Shown piece by piece: positions 52,150-62,553 of a stretch of 64,000 nt of DNA. Made by a program: the position numbers and the translations under genes. Numbering within the stretch: the stretch's first letter is position 1; each line of letters starts with the position of its first letter. The notes below the pieces were generated by a model. The model searched no databases and was not told where the DNA came from. It saw nothing but the letters and a program-made list of their open reading frames with translations. Location: contig NZ_JAHCVK010000001.1 in the NCBI RefSeq assembly GCF_018476905.1, positions 248,001 to 312,000 of the forward strand, read 5' to 3'. This DNA is from Geomobilimonas luticola. GTDB taxonomy: Bacteria > Desulfobacterota > Desulfuromonadia > Geobacterales > Geobacteraceae.

Positions 52150-54324
52150 TCAGCCGGCGGGAGAATCTTCCGGCGGGTGTGAGCCCCAATCTCGTCTGGA
52201 GTGAAAGTCCGGGGCGGATTCGGCGCGCATGAACGGCAACGCCGGCTGGCTGACCCCCTCTTCCATGGGGAGAAGAAAGATGAAGGCGCTGCCCGACTCC
52301 CCGCCGGCATCCCTGAAGGGGCTTTCCACCCAGACCATCCCCCCCTGGGCCTCCACCATTCCCTTGACGATGGACAGGCCGAGACCCGGCCCTTTCCCCT
52401 GGAACTTGTGACAGCCACTGGAATGGTGGCGTATGTCGCCGATCCCGTAAAACTTCTCGAATATTTGCAGCTGTTCGTCGTCGTCGATACCGATGCCGCT
52501 GTCCTGTACCGCCACCTGCAGATAACAGGTGGCTCCCATCTGTTCTAAAAACAGGGGGTTGAAACGACAGAGGGTCTCCTCCTTGCCGATCAGACCGGCC
52601 CGGTCGACCACCTGGGCAGCGACAACGATCCCCCCCCCGTCGGGGGTGAATTTGATGGCATTTTCAAGCAGTTCCATGAAAATATCGGTAAGAAATTCCC
52701 GGTCGCCGGAGAAATGGGGAAGGGACTCCACACCGCGGGTCGCAATAGTCTGCCCCCGTTCTTCCAGAAGCGGCTGGAACTGGGAGAGAACCAGATCCAG
52801 AACCTCCGACAGATGGAGGGTCGTCCTTATCATGGTGGCTGCCTTGGATTCAAGGCGGGCAACCTTGAGAAGGTCGGTGACGATCTCGTTGAGGCGCGCC
52901 CCCCCCTTGTGGATCATCTCCAGCAGCTGCCGTTCCTCGTTGTTCAGGGTGCCGCCACGGTTCTCCAGGAGATACTCGGCACTGCCGAGTATCCCGGTCA
53001 GGGGGGTCCGGAACTCATGGGATATCAGCCCGAGGAAATGGGTTTTCATCCGGTCCAGGCGCTCCAGATCCAGGTTCGCCTGTTCGATGAGGGCAAGGTT
53101 CTTCTTGAGACGATGCTGGGAGAGGGTAAGCTGTCTGCTGTTCTTCTCCAGCAACCGGTGGGAGCGGAGCAGTTCGCCGGTCTTCAGGTTGAGTTCGGCG
53201 AACAGCATGGCGTGCTCGATGACGATGCCGATCTGGTTGCCGATGGTGGTGCCAAAGGTGAGTTCTTCCGGCGAATAGGTCCGCCGGGTGTGGGACATGA
53301 CGTGCATGATGCCGATGAGGCGGCTCTTGGCAAACAGGGGAAGTCCGACCATGGCGCGCCAGCCGTCGGTAACGGCCAGTTGCCCCATTCTGCAGGGGGT
53401 TTCGTGCAGGTCGGAAAAGGCGTGGCAGTGCTGGGTGGCCATGACCTGGCAGGGGCCGCCGCAGTGCAGATCGTCCCGTGCCGCCTGTGAGGCGAACTCA
53501 TCCGACAGGTTATGCTGGACACCCATCCGGAGGGATGTGCCATCCTCTCCCAGGAGGTGGATCACCCCCGCCTCGGCGCCAAATACCTCCAGGTTTTCCT
53601 TGAGGGTTACCTCAAGCACCTTGGGAAGGTCGAGGCTCTGGTTCGCCCGCGCCACGATGCTATTGAGGAGGGAAAGCTCCCGGTTGCGCTGCCGGACCTC
53701 CCGCTCGGACCGGTATTTCTGGGTGACGTCCCGGACGATGGCGTGGACCACCTTCTCGTCGCCGAGGTCGATGAGGCGCGCCTCGATTTCCCCGAGAAAC
53801 CGTTCGCCGTTTCTCCGCCGGAAGGTTATGCCGCCGACCCGGACCCTCCCCCGCCGCCTGACCCGCAGGACCAGCGAGGTGAACTTGTCCTGCACGTCTT
53901 CCGCCACCAGGTCCTTGCCGTGCAGGGAGGCCAGTTCCTCCTGGCCATAGCCGAACAGCTCGGTTCCCCGCCGGTTGACCTCCTCCAGGATGCCACTGTC
54001 GACGTTGAAGACGAAGATGGCGGTGCCGGCCCCTTCCAGGAGGCTCTTGTACCGGAGGGCAGTCTTGTCCACTTCTCGCCGCATCTCCAGGAGTTCCCGG
54101 GAATGGGAGGCCGCTGCCAGGCCGACCGTTTTTCTGCTGGCCATATGCAGTAGCACCAGCGCGGTCACCAGGCCGAAGAGCGTTATCAGATCGAACAGAC
54201 GGGACAAGAGGGTCGAAGGGACGTGATTAAAGAAGAGAAGAACCTCAAGGATGACGCTGATAACAATCAGTCCGAGAACCCACGTGAGGGACTTCAGAGT
54301 TGTATTACTGCTGGCAGGCGTCAT
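52150..54324 (-). CDS. PAS-GAF sensor histidine kinase
   Basis: 724 residues from ATG 54324 (GGAGAG). Two transmembrane helices (about 15-33 and 43-63) are followed by PAS/PAC ([20 protein letters not shown] ... [16 protein letters not shown]), GAF (about 215-375, with a Cys-rich segment [18 protein letters not shown]), HisKA ([20 protein letters not shown]) and HATPase ([35 protein letters not shown]). The GAF cysteines and histidines could bind a metal or cofactor. It lies between cinA and recA in the same direction. Confidence 0.9.
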   Translation of the reverse strand: MTPASSNTTLKSLTWVLGLIVISVILEVLLFFNHVPSTLLSRLFDLITLFGLVTALVLLHMASRKTVGLAAASHSRELLEMRREVDKTALRYKSLLEGAGTAIFVFNVDSGILEEVNRRGTELFGYGQEELASLHGKDLVAEDVQDKFTSLVLRVRRRGRVRVGGITFRRRNGERFLGEIEARLIDLGDEKVVHAIVRDVTQKYRSEREVRQRNRELSLLNSIVARANQSLDLPKVLEVTLKENLEVFGAEAGVIHLLGEDGTSLRMGVQHNLSDEFASQAARDDLHCGGPCQVMATQHCHAFSDLHETPCRMGQLAVTDGWRAMVGLPLFAKSRLIGIMHVMSHTRRTYSPEELTFGTTIGNQIGIVIEHAMLFAELNLKTGELLRSHRLLEKNSRQLTLSQHRLKKNLALIEQANLDLERLDRMKTHFLGLISHEFRTPLTGILGSAEYLLENRGGTLNNEERQLLEMIHKGGARLNEIVTDLLKVARLESKAATMIRTTLHLSEVLDLVLSQFQPLLEERGQTIATRGVESLPHFSGDREFLTDIFMELLENAIKFTPDGGGIVVAAQVVDRAGLIGKEETLCRFNPLFLEQMGATCYLQVAVQDSGIGIDDDEQLQIFEKFYGIGDIRHHSSGCHKFQGKGPGLGLSIVKGMVEAQGGMVWVESPFRDAGGESGSAFIFLLPMEEGVSQPALPFMRAESAPDFHSRRDWGSHPPEDSPAG

Positions 54325-54375
54325 GGCACCGCTCTCCACCGGACAACCGGCGGGCTTACTTACTGGGGTTGTGTG

Positions 54376-55617
54376 TTACGGGGTCAACAACTGGCGCCGC
54401 AGCCAATCCATGGCCGTCAACGCGGTAATCGACCTGATCTCCTCCCGATCACCGATAAAAGCGTAGCGCTTGGCATGGCAACCGGCCCGGGTCGCCAGGG
54501 CAATGAAGACCGTGCCGACCGGTTTCTCCGGGGTGCCGCCGTCCGGACCGGCTATCCCCGTCACGGCAAGGGCGATGTCGCTGCCGCTCGCCCGCCGCAT
54601 CCCCTTCGCCATGGCCATGGCCACCTCGCCGCTGACCGCGCCCTTCTCGGCCAGAAGCTGGGGGGGGACTTCCAGGTACCTGGACTTGGCGGCATCGGCG
54701 TAGGTAACCACTCCTTCCAGGAAATAGGCCGAACTCCCCGGTTGGTCGGTAATCCGTTTGGCTACCAGCCCGCCGGTACAGGATTCGGCTAGGGCCAGGG
54801 TAAGCCCTTTCTCCCGGAACAGGCCGGCCACCACGCTGTCCATGGTAGCGGTATCCTCCGCAAATACCACGCCTTTGAGCTTTTCCCGGGCCTCGGCCAT
54901 GGCCCGCTCCAGCAGGTCGACGACAAGCCCTTCCCCATCCCCCTCGGCCCGCAGCTTGACGTGGATCTCGGGAAAGATGACGTTGAAAGCCACCGTTATC
55001 CCCACGTGGACCGATGCCAGCTCCTTGAGGAGAAAATCGACCTCCGCCTCGGAAGGACCGAACACCTTGAGGACCCGGGTCCTGACCACCTTCCGCTGGC
55101 GGCATCGCTCCAGCAGGAAGGGAATGACCGTGTCTCCCAGCATCCGGAGCATCTCTCCCGGCACCCCCGGGAGGAAGAACAGGTACCGCCCTTGATGGGT
55201 CAGGTGAAAACCACAGGCAGTCCCCACCGGATTGGGGATGAGGGTCGACTTGGTCGGCATGAGAGCCTGTTTTTCGTTGAGGGGATGGAGATTCCCTCCC
55301 AGCTTTTCGCAGATTCCCCTGACATGGACAAGGGCCTCGTCGTTGAGCACCAGTCGCCGTCCGGTGGCCTTGGCGGCAGCACGGGCGGTAATATCGTCGA
55401 CGGTGGGACCGAGCCCCCCGGTGACGATGACCGCATCGCTCTTCTCCGCCAGGAGTTCCAGGGCCTCCATGATGTCCGGCTCCCCGTCGCCGACGGTCAG
55501 GTGTCGTTGCACCGTCAGCCCCGCTCCGTAGAGTCGTTCGGCGATCCGGCCGGCGTTGGTATCCACCACCTCGCCGTAGAGCAGTTCGTCACCGATGGAA
55601 AGGGTGGCAATCTTCAC
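54376..55617 (-). CDS. cinA: CinA (molybdopterin-like domain plus NMN deamidase)
   Basis: 413 residues. The N-terminal COG1058 domain has IGDELLYGEVVDTNAGRIAE and VIVTGGLGPTVDDITARAAA; the C-terminal CinA domain has LTLALAESCTGGLVAKRITD and VTGIAGPDGGTPEKPVGTVF. Such proteins recycle nicotinamide mononucleotide and hydrolyse ADP-ribose. Overlaps pgpA by four bases. Confidence 0.96.
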   Translation of the reverse strand: MKIATLSIGDELLYGEVVDTNAGRIAERLYGAGLTVQRHLTVGDGEPDIMEALELLAEKSDAVIVTGGLGPTVDDITARAAAKATGRRLVLNDEALVHVRGICEKLGGNLHPLNEKQALMPTKSTLIPNPVGTACGFHLTHQGRYLFFLPGVPGEMLRMLGDTVIPFLLERCRQRKVVRTRVLKVFGPSEAEVDFLLKELASVHVGITVAFNVIFPEIHVKLRAEGDGEGLVVDLLERAMAEAREKLKGVVFAEDTATMDSVVAGLFREKGLTLALAESCTGGLVAKRITDQPGSSAYFLEGVVTYADAAKSRYLEVPPQLLAEKGAVSGEVAMAMAKGMRRASGSDIALAVTGIAGPDGGTPEKPVGTVFIALATRAGCHAKRYAFIGDREEIRSITALTAMDWLRRQLLTP

Positions 55618-56063
55618 AGGAACCTCAGCAGCAGGTGGAGCGCCAGGCAGGCATACACCCCCGCCACCAGGTCGTCCAGCACCACACCGCAGCCGTTTTT
55701 CACATTACGGTCAACATACCGGGCGGGAAACGGCTTGGTGATGTCGAACAGGCGGAACAGGAAAAAGCCGGCCACCACCCCCTGCCAGCTGAACGGAACG
55801 GCGATCATGGTGACGAGGTAGCCGGCCACCTCGTCGATGACGATCTTTCCCGAATCCTTTTCGGCGAAGACCCGTTCTGCCTCTCCCGAAATCCAGCAGG
55901 CGAAGGAGCTGAACAGCAGGGTGGCCAGCAGGTAGAGCGGCAGCGGCAGCCGGGCCAGCAGGAGATAGAACGGGATCGCTGCCAGGGTGCCGACCGTCCC
56001 CGAGGCCACCGGACTGTAGCCGGTCCCCCCCCAGGTGGCGAGCATGATGACCAGACGCCTCAT
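55614..56063 (-). CDS. pgpA: Phosphatidylglycerophosphatase A
   Basis: 149 residues from ATG 56063 (GGGAGA). Makes phosphatidylglycerol from its phosphate in the inner membrane. Motifs are ATWGGTGYSPVASGTVGTLA (SGT), DSGKIVIDEVAGYLVTMIAV (D-E-x-x-G) and FFLFRLFDITKPFPARYVDR. Three or four transmembrane helices. Coupled to cinA downstream and larC upstream by overlap. Confidence 0.95.
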   Translation of the reverse strand: MRRLVIMLATWGGTGYSPVASGTVGTLAAIPFYLLLARLPLPLYLLATLLFSSFACWISGEAERVFAEKDSGKIVIDEVAGYLVTMIAVPFSWQGVVAGFFLFRLFDITKPFPARYVDRNVKNGCGVVLDDLVAGVYACLALHLLLRFL

Positions 56064-57232
56064 GACGCGACCGTCTCCCGTTCGATGATGCGGTAGACCT
56101 CCTGGAGGGGAAGCCCCCTCTCCTGAGCAAGCCGACGGCACTCTTCATATTCGGGCGCAACCCGGAGCAGGCCGGCGCCGTCCCGGAACACCTTCACCCG
56201 GACCTGTCCGAGGGAGGTCTCCCGCTCCTCGATGGTCCGTTCCAGCTTGAGACGACGGGCAGGATAATAGCGGATTCCGGCTGCGGTGGTTTCCGTCAGG
56301 ACCATGCGGGCAAGTTCATCCAGATGGGAAGGGGAAGAGATGATGGTCAGCCTGATGCCGGGGCGGTTTTTCTTCATCTGCAGGGGAGCAAAGGCGACAT
56401 CGAGCGCCCCCCGTTCCAGGAGCCGCTCCATGAGGAACCCGAAGATTTCCGGGTTCATGTCGTCGATGTGGGTCTCTGCCACGATTACGTCGTCATGGTG
56501 AAGGGTACCATCTTTTTCTCCCAGCACAAGGCGAAGAATGTTCGGCACGTCGGAGAAATCCCTGCTCCCGGCGCCACAGCCGACGCCGAGCACCCGCATG
56601 GCCGGCGGCGCTCCGAAACCGGTGGCTAGGGCAGCCAGAATGGCCGCGCCGGTCGGAGTGACCCGCTCTCCCAGGCCGGTATCACCATGAACCGGCATTC
56701 CCTTGAGGAGTTCGGCAGTTGCCGGTGCCGGCACCGGCAGCCGGCCATGGGCGGTCTCCACCCAGCCGCTTCCCAGGGGAAGGGAGGAGGCATGGAGTTC
56801 GGTCACCCCCAGGTAGTCGAGAGCGATGGCAGTTCCGACGATATCCACGATGGAGTCCACACCTCCCACCTCGTGAAAATGGACATGGCCGATCTCCACA
56901 CCGTGGACCCTGGCTTCAGCCTCCGCCAGCCGGAAAAAGATCCGCTGGGCCCGCTCCTTGACCCCGGCCGCCAGGGAACTCGCCTCGATCATCCCGGAAA
57001 TGTCGGTATAGTGCCGATGGGGCTGGTGCTCCTCCACCCGGACCTGAAAATGGGTCGCCACCATACCCCGGCGCGTTACCCGCGCCGCGTCGATGCTGTA
57101 GCTGGAAAGGGGAAGCGGGAGATTCGCCAGCTGGTCCCGGAGATGCACCAGTGGCACCCCCAGTTCCAGCAGCGCGGCGACCGTCATGTCACCGGCAATG
57201 CCCGCACCGCAATCACAATAGAGAATCTTCAT
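56060..57232 (-). CDS. larC: Nickel pincer cofactor biosynthesis protein LarC
   Basis: 390 residues, ATG 57232 sharing its A with the larB stop (TGATG). LarC inserts nickel into the dithio-pyridinium precursor for lactate racemase-type enzymes. The start MKILYCDCGAGIAGDMTVAA and the family blocks HVHFHEVGGVDSIVDIVGTA, VPVPAPATAELL and ETHIDDMNPEIFGFLMERLL are clear. Single uninterrupted frame, without the programmed frameshift seen in Lactobacillus. larA and larE are not in the window. Confidence 0.95.
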   Translation of the reverse strand: MKILYCDCGAGIAGDMTVAALLELGVPLVHLRDQLANLPLPLSSYSIDAARVTRRGMVATHFQVRVEEHQPHRHYTDISGMIEASSLAAGVKERAQRIFFRLAEAEARVHGVEIGHVHFHEVGGVDSIVDIVGTAIALDYLGVTELHASSLPLGSGWVETAHGRLPVPAPATAELLKGMPVHGDTGLGERVTPTGAAILAALATGFGAPPAMRVLGVGCGAGSRDFSDVPNILRLVLGEKDGTLHHDDVIVAETHIDDMNPEIFGFLMERLLERGALDVAFAPLQMKKNRPGIRLTIISSPSHLDELARMVLTETTAAGIRYYPARRLKLERTIEERETSLGQVRVKVFRDGAGLLRVAPEYEECRRLAQERGLPLQEVYRIIERETVAS

Positions 57233-57984
57233 CACTCGTCCCGGTTCATGAGGCTCGCGGCGCAGGCAGCCCCGAAGCCGTTGTCGATATTGACCACCGT
57301 CACCCCGGCGGCGCAGGAATTGAGCATGCCCAGCAATGCGGCAATCCCCCCGAAGGAGGCGCCGTACCCGATGGAGGTGGGTACGCCAATGACCGGCCTC
57401 CCTGCCATGCCGGCAACTACCGAGGGGAGCGCACCCTCCATGCCAGCCACCACAATGATCACCGCTGCGGTGAAAAGGAGCTCCTTCCGTGCCAGCAGAC
57501 GGTGGATACCGGCCACTCCCACGTCGTAGAGCTGCTCCACCTCGTTTCCCAGCAGACGGGCGGTAACCACCGCCTCGGCGGCAACCGGGATGTCGGATGT
57601 TCCCGCCGACACCACGAGAATCTTTCCCCGGCCGGTTATCTCCACCGGCTTCTGTTCCAGGGTCAGGCAGCGGGCAGCCTCGTGGTACACGAGGCTGGGG
57701 AAATGCTCCTTGAGCTGCAGGGCACGGGGTTCGTCGATCCGCGTCACCAGCACGTTGTTCCCTTTGTCCACCAGCGCCGCGACGATCTGGGTCATCTGGC
57801 CGACGCTCTTCCCCTCGCCGAATATCACCTCGGGGAAGCCGAGTCGGAGCTGCCGGTGATGGTCCACGTTGGCGTGGCCGAGATCTTCGAACGGCAGGTG
57901 CTTGAGCCTCTGGATCGCGTCGTCCACGTCGATGTCGCCGTTTTTCAGGTTCTGCAGCAATACCTGCAGTTCTTTGCTGTCCAT
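57232..57984 (-). CDS. larB: Nickel pincer cofactor biosynthesis protein LarB
   Basis: 250 residues from ATG 57984 (AAGGGG). LarB carboxylates and hydrolyses NaAD; it resembles PurE. FGEGKSVGQMTQIVAALVDK, then VVSAGTSDIPVAAEAVVTAR, GVAGIHRLLARKELLFTAAV and GMEGALPSVVAGMAGRPVIG match the family. First gene of the larB-larC-pgpA-cinA block. Confidence 0.94.
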   Translation of the reverse strand: MDSKELQVLLQNLKNGDIDVDDAIQRLKHLPFEDLGHANVDHHRQLRLGFPEVIFGEGKSVGQMTQIVAALVDKGNNVLVTRIDEPRALQLKEHFPSLVYHEAARCLTLEQKPVEITGRGKILVVSAGTSDIPVAAEAVVTARLLGNEVEQLYDVGVAGIHRLLARKELLFTAAVIIVVAGMEGALPSVVAGMAGRPVIGVPTSIGYGASFGGIAALLGMLNSCAAGVTVVNIDNGFGAACAASLMNRDE

Positions 57985-58092
57985 TGCCACCCCTTGTTTT
58001 ACGTACCTGCACGAAGGAATAAAGTATAGCACGGAGTCCGGGAAAGGGGAATGAATCAATCCGTGGGAAGTGTGTCGCTTGGGGGGAAAAGG

Positions 58093-58671
58093 TCAGAGCC
58101 TGCCCAGGTAGCCGGTGATTTCGGCGGCCAGGGCCGGGGAATCGATATGGAGGGATAGCTCGTTGTTGCGGGTAAGGGCGCTCTGGGTAAGATTATGGCT
58201 GCCAAGGTAGACATGGCGGTTATCGATTACCACCACCTTGGCGTGGGAGGTCACCCAGGGGGAGTCGAAGCGGACCGTTACCCCACCGCGCCGCAGCAGG
58301 TCGGCCGTAAGGTGATTTTCCCCGTTGAGCGGATCCCGCCGACGCCCCTCGTCTTCGAGGACCACCGTGACCGCCACCCCCCGCTGCCGGGCACGGATCA
58401 GTTCGTCGGCTATCCGGCGGGGCTGGTTCCCGCGGCCCGTACCGGTCTTGAACAGGTAGCAGGAACAGAGGACGCTTTTGCGCGCCGTCCTGATTCCCTG
58501 CACGAGAGCATCCAGGTAGTCGCCATTCTTGAGCAGGGTAACGGAGGGAGAGGGGGATGGAGCGGCAGCGACAGGTACCGCCGGAGAAAAGACAAGGATT
58601 GCAAGGAGGGGAATCACCGCAAGCCGGGCGGAGCGCCCGGCCCGGCACCGATGAAGGAGAAAGAGGTTCAA
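58093..58671 (-). CDS. Phospholipase D-like protein with one HKD motif
   Basis: 192 residues. The frame overlaps the dnaJ stop (TTG start at 58671; TTGA overlap); a GTG near 58617 is an alternative start. Residues about 17-38 form a signal peptide or anchor ([20 protein letters not shown]). The catalytic motif is [20 protein letters not shown] (HxKx4D, GSxN). A single HKD motif means it must dimerise, as Nuc-type nucleases do. Probably exported. An exported nuclease or lipase in a heat-shock operon is unexpected. Confidence 0.8.
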   Translation of the reverse strand: MNLFLLHRCRAGRSARLAVIPLLAILVFSPAVPVAAAPSPSPSVTLLKNGDYLDALVQGIRTARKSVLCSCYLFKTGTGRGNQPRRIADELIRARQRGVAVTVVLEDEGRRRDPLNGENHLTADLLRRGGVTVRFDSPWVTSHAKVVVIDNRHVYLGSHNLTQSALTRNNELSLHIDSPALAAEITGYLGRL

Positions 58672-59780
58672 CTGATGATGTCCATGACCTTGTCGAAGAA
58701 GCCCTTCCGCAAGGGATGGACCTCTTCGCCGCTGATCCGGGCAAACTCGTCGAGAAGCTCACGTTGCCGCTTGTTCAGGTTGACAGGGGTTTCCACCCGG
58801 ATGACGGCCAGCTGGTCTCCCCGACCGTACCCCTGAAGCACCGGGATTCCTTTCCCCCGCAGGCGGAAAATCCGCCCCGACTGGGTCCCTTCGGGAATCT
58901 TCATCTTCACCGGCCCCTCCAGGGTCGGGATCTCGATGTCGCACCCGAGGGCCGCCTGGGCAAAGCTGATGGGGACCTCGCACACGACGTCATTCCCTTC
59001 GCGGGTGAAGAGGGAATGGTCGCGTACCGAGAGCAGCACATAGAGGTCGCCGTTGCTCCCTCCCTTGGTCCCCTGCCCTCCCTCCCCGGTAAGTTTCAGG
59101 CGGTTGCCGGTTTCGACCCCCGGAGGCACCTTGACGGAGAGGGTCTTGGTATCCCTGACGCTGCCGGTACCGCGGCAGGTGCTACAGGGATGCTCCACCA
59201 CGCGCCCCTCGCCCTGGCACTGACTGCAGGTCTTGCTGACGCTGAAAAAGCCCTGCTGAAAGCGGACCTGGCCGGCACCGCGACAGGTAGGGCAGGTTTT
59301 CGGTTCGGTACCCGGCTTGGCTCCATTACCCCCGCAGGTGTCGCACCGCTTGGCGTAGGGGACATCGATGGTGGTCTCCATCCCGAACGCCGCCTCCTCG
59401 AAGCTGATCTCAAGGTTGTACTGGAGGTCGTCGCCCCGTTTCCCCCGCCCCCGCTGCCGGCTCCCGCCGAAAATGTCGCCGAAGATGTCGCCGAAGATAT
59501 CGCCAAACGGCGACCCGCCGAACCCCCCGCTGGAAAAGCCGCCGGCTCCAAGTCCGGCATGACCGAACTGGTCGTACTGGGCCCGCTTCTGGGGATCGGA
59601 AAGGACCTCGTAGGCCTCGGAAAGCTCCTTGAACTTGTCCTCGGCAGCCTTGTCCCCCGGGTTCTTGTCGGGATGAAACTGGATTGCCAGCCTGCGGTAG
59701 GCCTTCTTTATTTCCGTATCCGAGGCGTTGCGGTTGACGCCAAGCACCTCGTAATAATCGCGTTTGTCGCCATTTGCCAA
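58668..59780 (-). CDS. dnaJ: Chaperone DnaJ
   Basis: 370 residues from TTG 59780 (AAGGA upstream): the peptide [20 protein letters not shown] is the normal DnaJ start and the frame has no nearer ATG. J domain with HPD ([20 protein letters not shown]), a Gly/Phe-rich linker, four CxxCxGxG zinc repeats from [12 protein letters not shown], and the C-terminal client domain. Works with DnaK and GrpE. Confidence 0.97.
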   Translation of the reverse strand: MANGDKRDYYEVLGVNRNASDTEIKKAYRRLAIQFHPDKNPGDKAAEDKFKELSEAYEVLSDPQKRAQYDQFGHAGLGAGGFSSGGFGGSPFGDIFGDIFGDIFGGSRQRGRGKRGDDLQYNLEISFEEAAFGMETTIDVPYAKRCDTCGGNGAKPGTEPKTCPTCRGAGQVRFQQGFFSVSKTCSQCQGEGRVVEHPCSTCRGTGSVRDTKTLSVKVPPGVETGNRLKLTGEGGQGTKGGSNGDLYVLLSVRDHSLFTREGNDVVCEVPISFAQAALGCDIEIPTLEGPVKMKIPEGTQSGRIFRLRGKGIPVLQGYGRGDQLAVIRVETPVNLNKRQRELLDEFARISGEEVHPLRKGFFDKVMDIIS

Positions 59781-59814
59781 GATATCGTTCCTTTTATCCT
59801 TGTCTAAATACGTA

Positions 59815-59840
59815 TAGGGGCGCAGCATGCTGCGCCCCTA
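59815..59840. repeat. Perfect 26-bp palindrome between dnaK and dnaJ
   Basis: TAGGGGCGCAGCA followed by its exact reverse complement. It fits a REP-like intergenic element or a processing hairpin; it has no U run. Confidence 0.7.
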
Positions 59841-59867
59841 CGATATACACCGGCGAACCGCGCCAGA

Positions 59868-61778
59868 TTACTTCTTGTCGTCCTTCACTTCCTCGAAGTC
59901 TGCATCCACGACCTTCTCACCCTTGGAAGTCTCCTCGCCTGAAACCTCTCCCGCCGCCTCGCCGGCACCGGGCTGGGCCTTGGCGTAGACCGCCTCGGCA
60001 AGCTTGTGGGAAGCCTGCATCAGGTCGTCGCTCGCCTTCTTGATGGCATCCGTATCGCTCCCCTCCAGGGTCTTCTTCAGGGCCGCCAGGGCATCTTCGA
60101 TCTTCTGCTTCTCGGCTGCATCGATCTTGTCCCCGAACTCCTTGAGGGACTTCTCGGTCTGGTAGGCAAGGCTGTCCGCCTGGTTGCGGGCCTCGATCAG
60201 CTCCCGCTTCTTCTTGTCCTCGGAGGCATGGGCTTCCGCATCCTTCACCATCTTGTCGATCTCCTCCTTGGAGAGACCGGAGGAGGCGGTGATCCGGATC
60301 GACTGCTCCTTGCCGGTCCCCAGGTCCTTGGCCGAGACATGGACGATGCCGTTGGCATCGATGTCGAAGGTTACCTCGATCTGGGGAACGCCACGGGGTG
60401 CGGCAGGAATGCCGGTCAACTCGAAGTTGCCGAGGGTCTTGTTATCCCCCGCCATCTCCCGCTCACCCTGGAGGACATGGATGGTCACGGCAGGCTGGTT
60501 GTCGGCGGCGGTGGAAAACACCTGGGACTTCCGGCAGGGGATGGTGGTGTTCTTCTCGATCAGCTTGGTCATGACGCTTCCCAGGGTCTCGATGCCGAGG
60601 GAAAGCGGGGTGACGTCGAGGAGCAGCACGTCCTTCACATCTCCCCTGAGGACACCCCCCTGGATGGCGGCGCCGATGGCCACCACCTCGTCCGGGTTGA
60701 CGCCCCGGCTGGGGACCTTGCCGAAGATGTCCTGCACCTTCTTCTGCACGATCGGCATGCGGGTCATGCCGCCGACCAGGATCACCTCGTCCACATCACT
60801 GGCGGAAAGGCCGGCATCCTTGAGGGCGGTCCGGCACGGCCCTTCCAGCTTGGCGATGAGGTCGGCGCAGAGCGCCTCAAGCTTGGCCCGGGTGAGTTTC
60901 AGGGTCAGGTGTTTGGGGCCGGTGGCATCGGCGGTGATGAAGGGGAGGTTGATATCGGTCTCCATGGAGGAGGAAAGCTCGCATTTCGCCTTCTCCGCAG
61001 CTTCCTTCAGACGCTGCAGGGCCATCTTGTCGCTCCGCAGGTCGATCCCCTGGTCCTTCTTGAACTCGTCGGCGATCCAGTCGATCACCTTCTGGTCGAA
61101 GTCCTCACCCCCGAGGAAGGTGTCGCCGTTGGTGGACTTCACCTCGAACACCCCTTCCCCCAGTTCCAGGATGGAGATATCGAAGGTCCCTCCCCCCAGG
61201 TCGAAGACCGCGATCTTCTCGTCCTTCTTCTTGTCGAGACCGTAGGCGAGTGCCGCTGCGGTCGGCTCGTTGATGATCCGCAGGACGTTGAGGCCGGCGA
61301 TCTTGCCGGCATCCTTGGTCGCCTGGCGCTGGGAATCGTCGAAATAGGCGGGTACCGTGATGACCGCATCGGTAACCGTCTCACCCAGGTAGTCCTCGGC
61401 GGTCTTCTTCATCTTCTGCAGCACCATGGCCGAAATCTCGGGGGGGGAATACTTCTGTCCCCGGACTTCCACCCAGGCGTCGCCGTTGTCCGCCTTCACG
61501 ATCTTGAAGGGAGAGATGGCGATGTCCTTTTTCACCTGCTCCGTATCGAATTTGCGGCCTATGAGCCGCTTGATGGCGAAGAGGGTGTTCTCCGGGTTGG
61601 TGACCGCCTGGCGTTTGGCCTGCTGACCCACCGGCCGCTCCCCGCTGTCGGTGAAGGCGACCATGGACGGAGTGGTGCGGCTCCCCTCCGCGTTGGCTAT
61701 GACAACCGGTTCCCCCCCCTCCATGACGGCTACGCAGGAGTTGGTGGTTCCCAGGTCGATTCCGATGACTTTGCTCAT
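59868..61778 (-). CDS. dnaK: Chaperone DnaK (Hsp70)
   Basis: 636 residues. [60 protein letters not shown] and the substrate-domain segment [17 protein letters not shown] are all present; the C-terminus ends [14 protein letters not shown]. Complete and ordinary. Third gene of hrcA-grpE-dnaK-dnaJ. Confidence 0.98.
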   Translation of the reverse strand: MSKVIGIDLGTTNSCVAVMEGGEPVVIANAEGSRTTPSMVAFTDSGERPVGQQAKRQAVTNPENTLFAIKRLIGRKFDTEQVKKDIAISPFKIVKADNGDAWVEVRGQKYSPPEISAMVLQKMKKTAEDYLGETVTDAVITVPAYFDDSQRQATKDAGKIAGLNVLRIINEPTAAALAYGLDKKKDEKIAVFDLGGGTFDISILELGEGVFEVKSTNGDTFLGGEDFDQKVIDWIADEFKKDQGIDLRSDKMALQRLKEAAEKAKCELSSSMETDINLPFITADATGPKHLTLKLTRAKLEALCADLIAKLEGPCRTALKDAGLSASDVDEVILVGGMTRMPIVQKKVQDIFGKVPSRGVNPDEVVAIGAAIQGGVLRGDVKDVLLLDVTPLSLGIETLGSVMTKLIEKNTTIPCRKSQVFSTAADNQPAVTIHVLQGEREMAGDNKTLGNFELTGIPAAPRGVPQIEVTFDIDANGIVHVSAKDLGTGKEQSIRITASSGLSKEEIDKMVKDAEAHASEDKKKRELIEARNQADSLAYQTEKSLKEFGDKIDAAEKQKIEDALAALKKTLEGSDTDAIKKASDDLMQASHKLAEAVYAKAQPGAGEAAGEVSGEETSKGEKVVDADFEEVKDDKK

Positions 61779-61918
61779 ACAGGTGCTCCTCCTTGTGAAA
61801 TATCTACGATCAAGCTAGGCATCCCCCCCCGAAAAAACAAGGGGGGACGCAAAAAAATGTACGGGGGAAAACGGGGACCAGAAACCGGGGCCCCTAGCCT
61901 CTCGTCCCCACCTCCCGG

Positions 61919-62503
61919 TCACGCGCTTTTCGTGACCGACACCATGGCCGGCCGCAACAGCCGCTCGTTGAGGAGGTATCCCTTCTGGAGTTCCTCCACC
62001 ACCGTGTTGGCGGGAAGGTCATCCGACTCCACCTGGCACATGGCCTGGTGGAAGGCCGGGTCGAAGGCGGTCCCCCGGCCGGTCTCGATGGGGCAAACGC
62101 CGAATTTCTTCAATGCCCCGAGGAGCATGGCATAGGTCATCCGCACCCCTTCGATCACCGCGTTCTGGCTCTCCTCACCCGAATGGGCCAGTGCCCGCTC
62201 CATGTTGTCGAGGACCGGCAGGATTTCGAGAAGGAGCGCCTCGTTGCCATACTTGAGCAGCTCTTCCTTTTCCTTCTGGACCCGCCGCCGGTAGTTTTCC
62301 AGATCGGCCCGCTCCCGGACGAACTTGTCCCAGTTTGCCGCCGCCTCGGTTTCCTTTGCCGCCAGGGCCTCTTCCAGCTGCTGAAGCCGGTCGCCAGCGG
62401 AAGCCGTCTCCTCCGCCGGAGGCACGGCCGCTTCCGACTCCGTCTGCGGTACATCTCCAGCTGGTGCAGTATGGTGTTGTTCCGTATGTTTTTTCTTGTC
62501 CAT
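61919..62503 (-). CDS. grpE: Nucleotide exchange factor GrpE
   Basis: 194 residues. A disordered acidic N-terminus precedes a long coiled coil ([20 protein letters not shown]) and the beta domain [20 protein letters not shown], then [20 protein letters not shown]. Releases ADP from DnaK. 50 bases after hrcA. Confidence 0.96.
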   Translation of the reverse strand: MDKKKHTEQHHTAPAGDVPQTESEAAVPPAEETASAGDRLQQLEEALAAKETEAAANWDKFVRERADLENYRRRVQKEKEELLKYGNEALLLEILPVLDNMERALAHSGEESQNAVIEGVRMTYAMLLGALKKFGVCPIETGRGTAFDPAFHQAMCQVESDDLPANTVVEELQKGYLLNERLLRPAMVSVTKSA

Positions 62504-62553
62504 CTCTCAAATCTCCCTTGAATCGCATCAATGCCCGACGGCGTGCATGCCTG

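Noticed and set aside
57233-58012. N-terminal extension of larC into larB
   Set aside because: The frame is open upstream of MKILYCDCG, but this is larB's DNA read in another frame; the TGATG junction and normal LarC length fix the start at 57232.
61819-61850. Hairpin between dnaK and grpE as a terminator
   Set aside because: Arms of C and G pair well, but on the transcribed strand the U run lies before, not after, the stem. It may be a processing or stability hairpin.
60006-62135. 709-codon plus-strand open frame opposite dnaK/grpE
   Set aside because: Antisense shadow of dnaK and grpE; low-complexity and no start signal.
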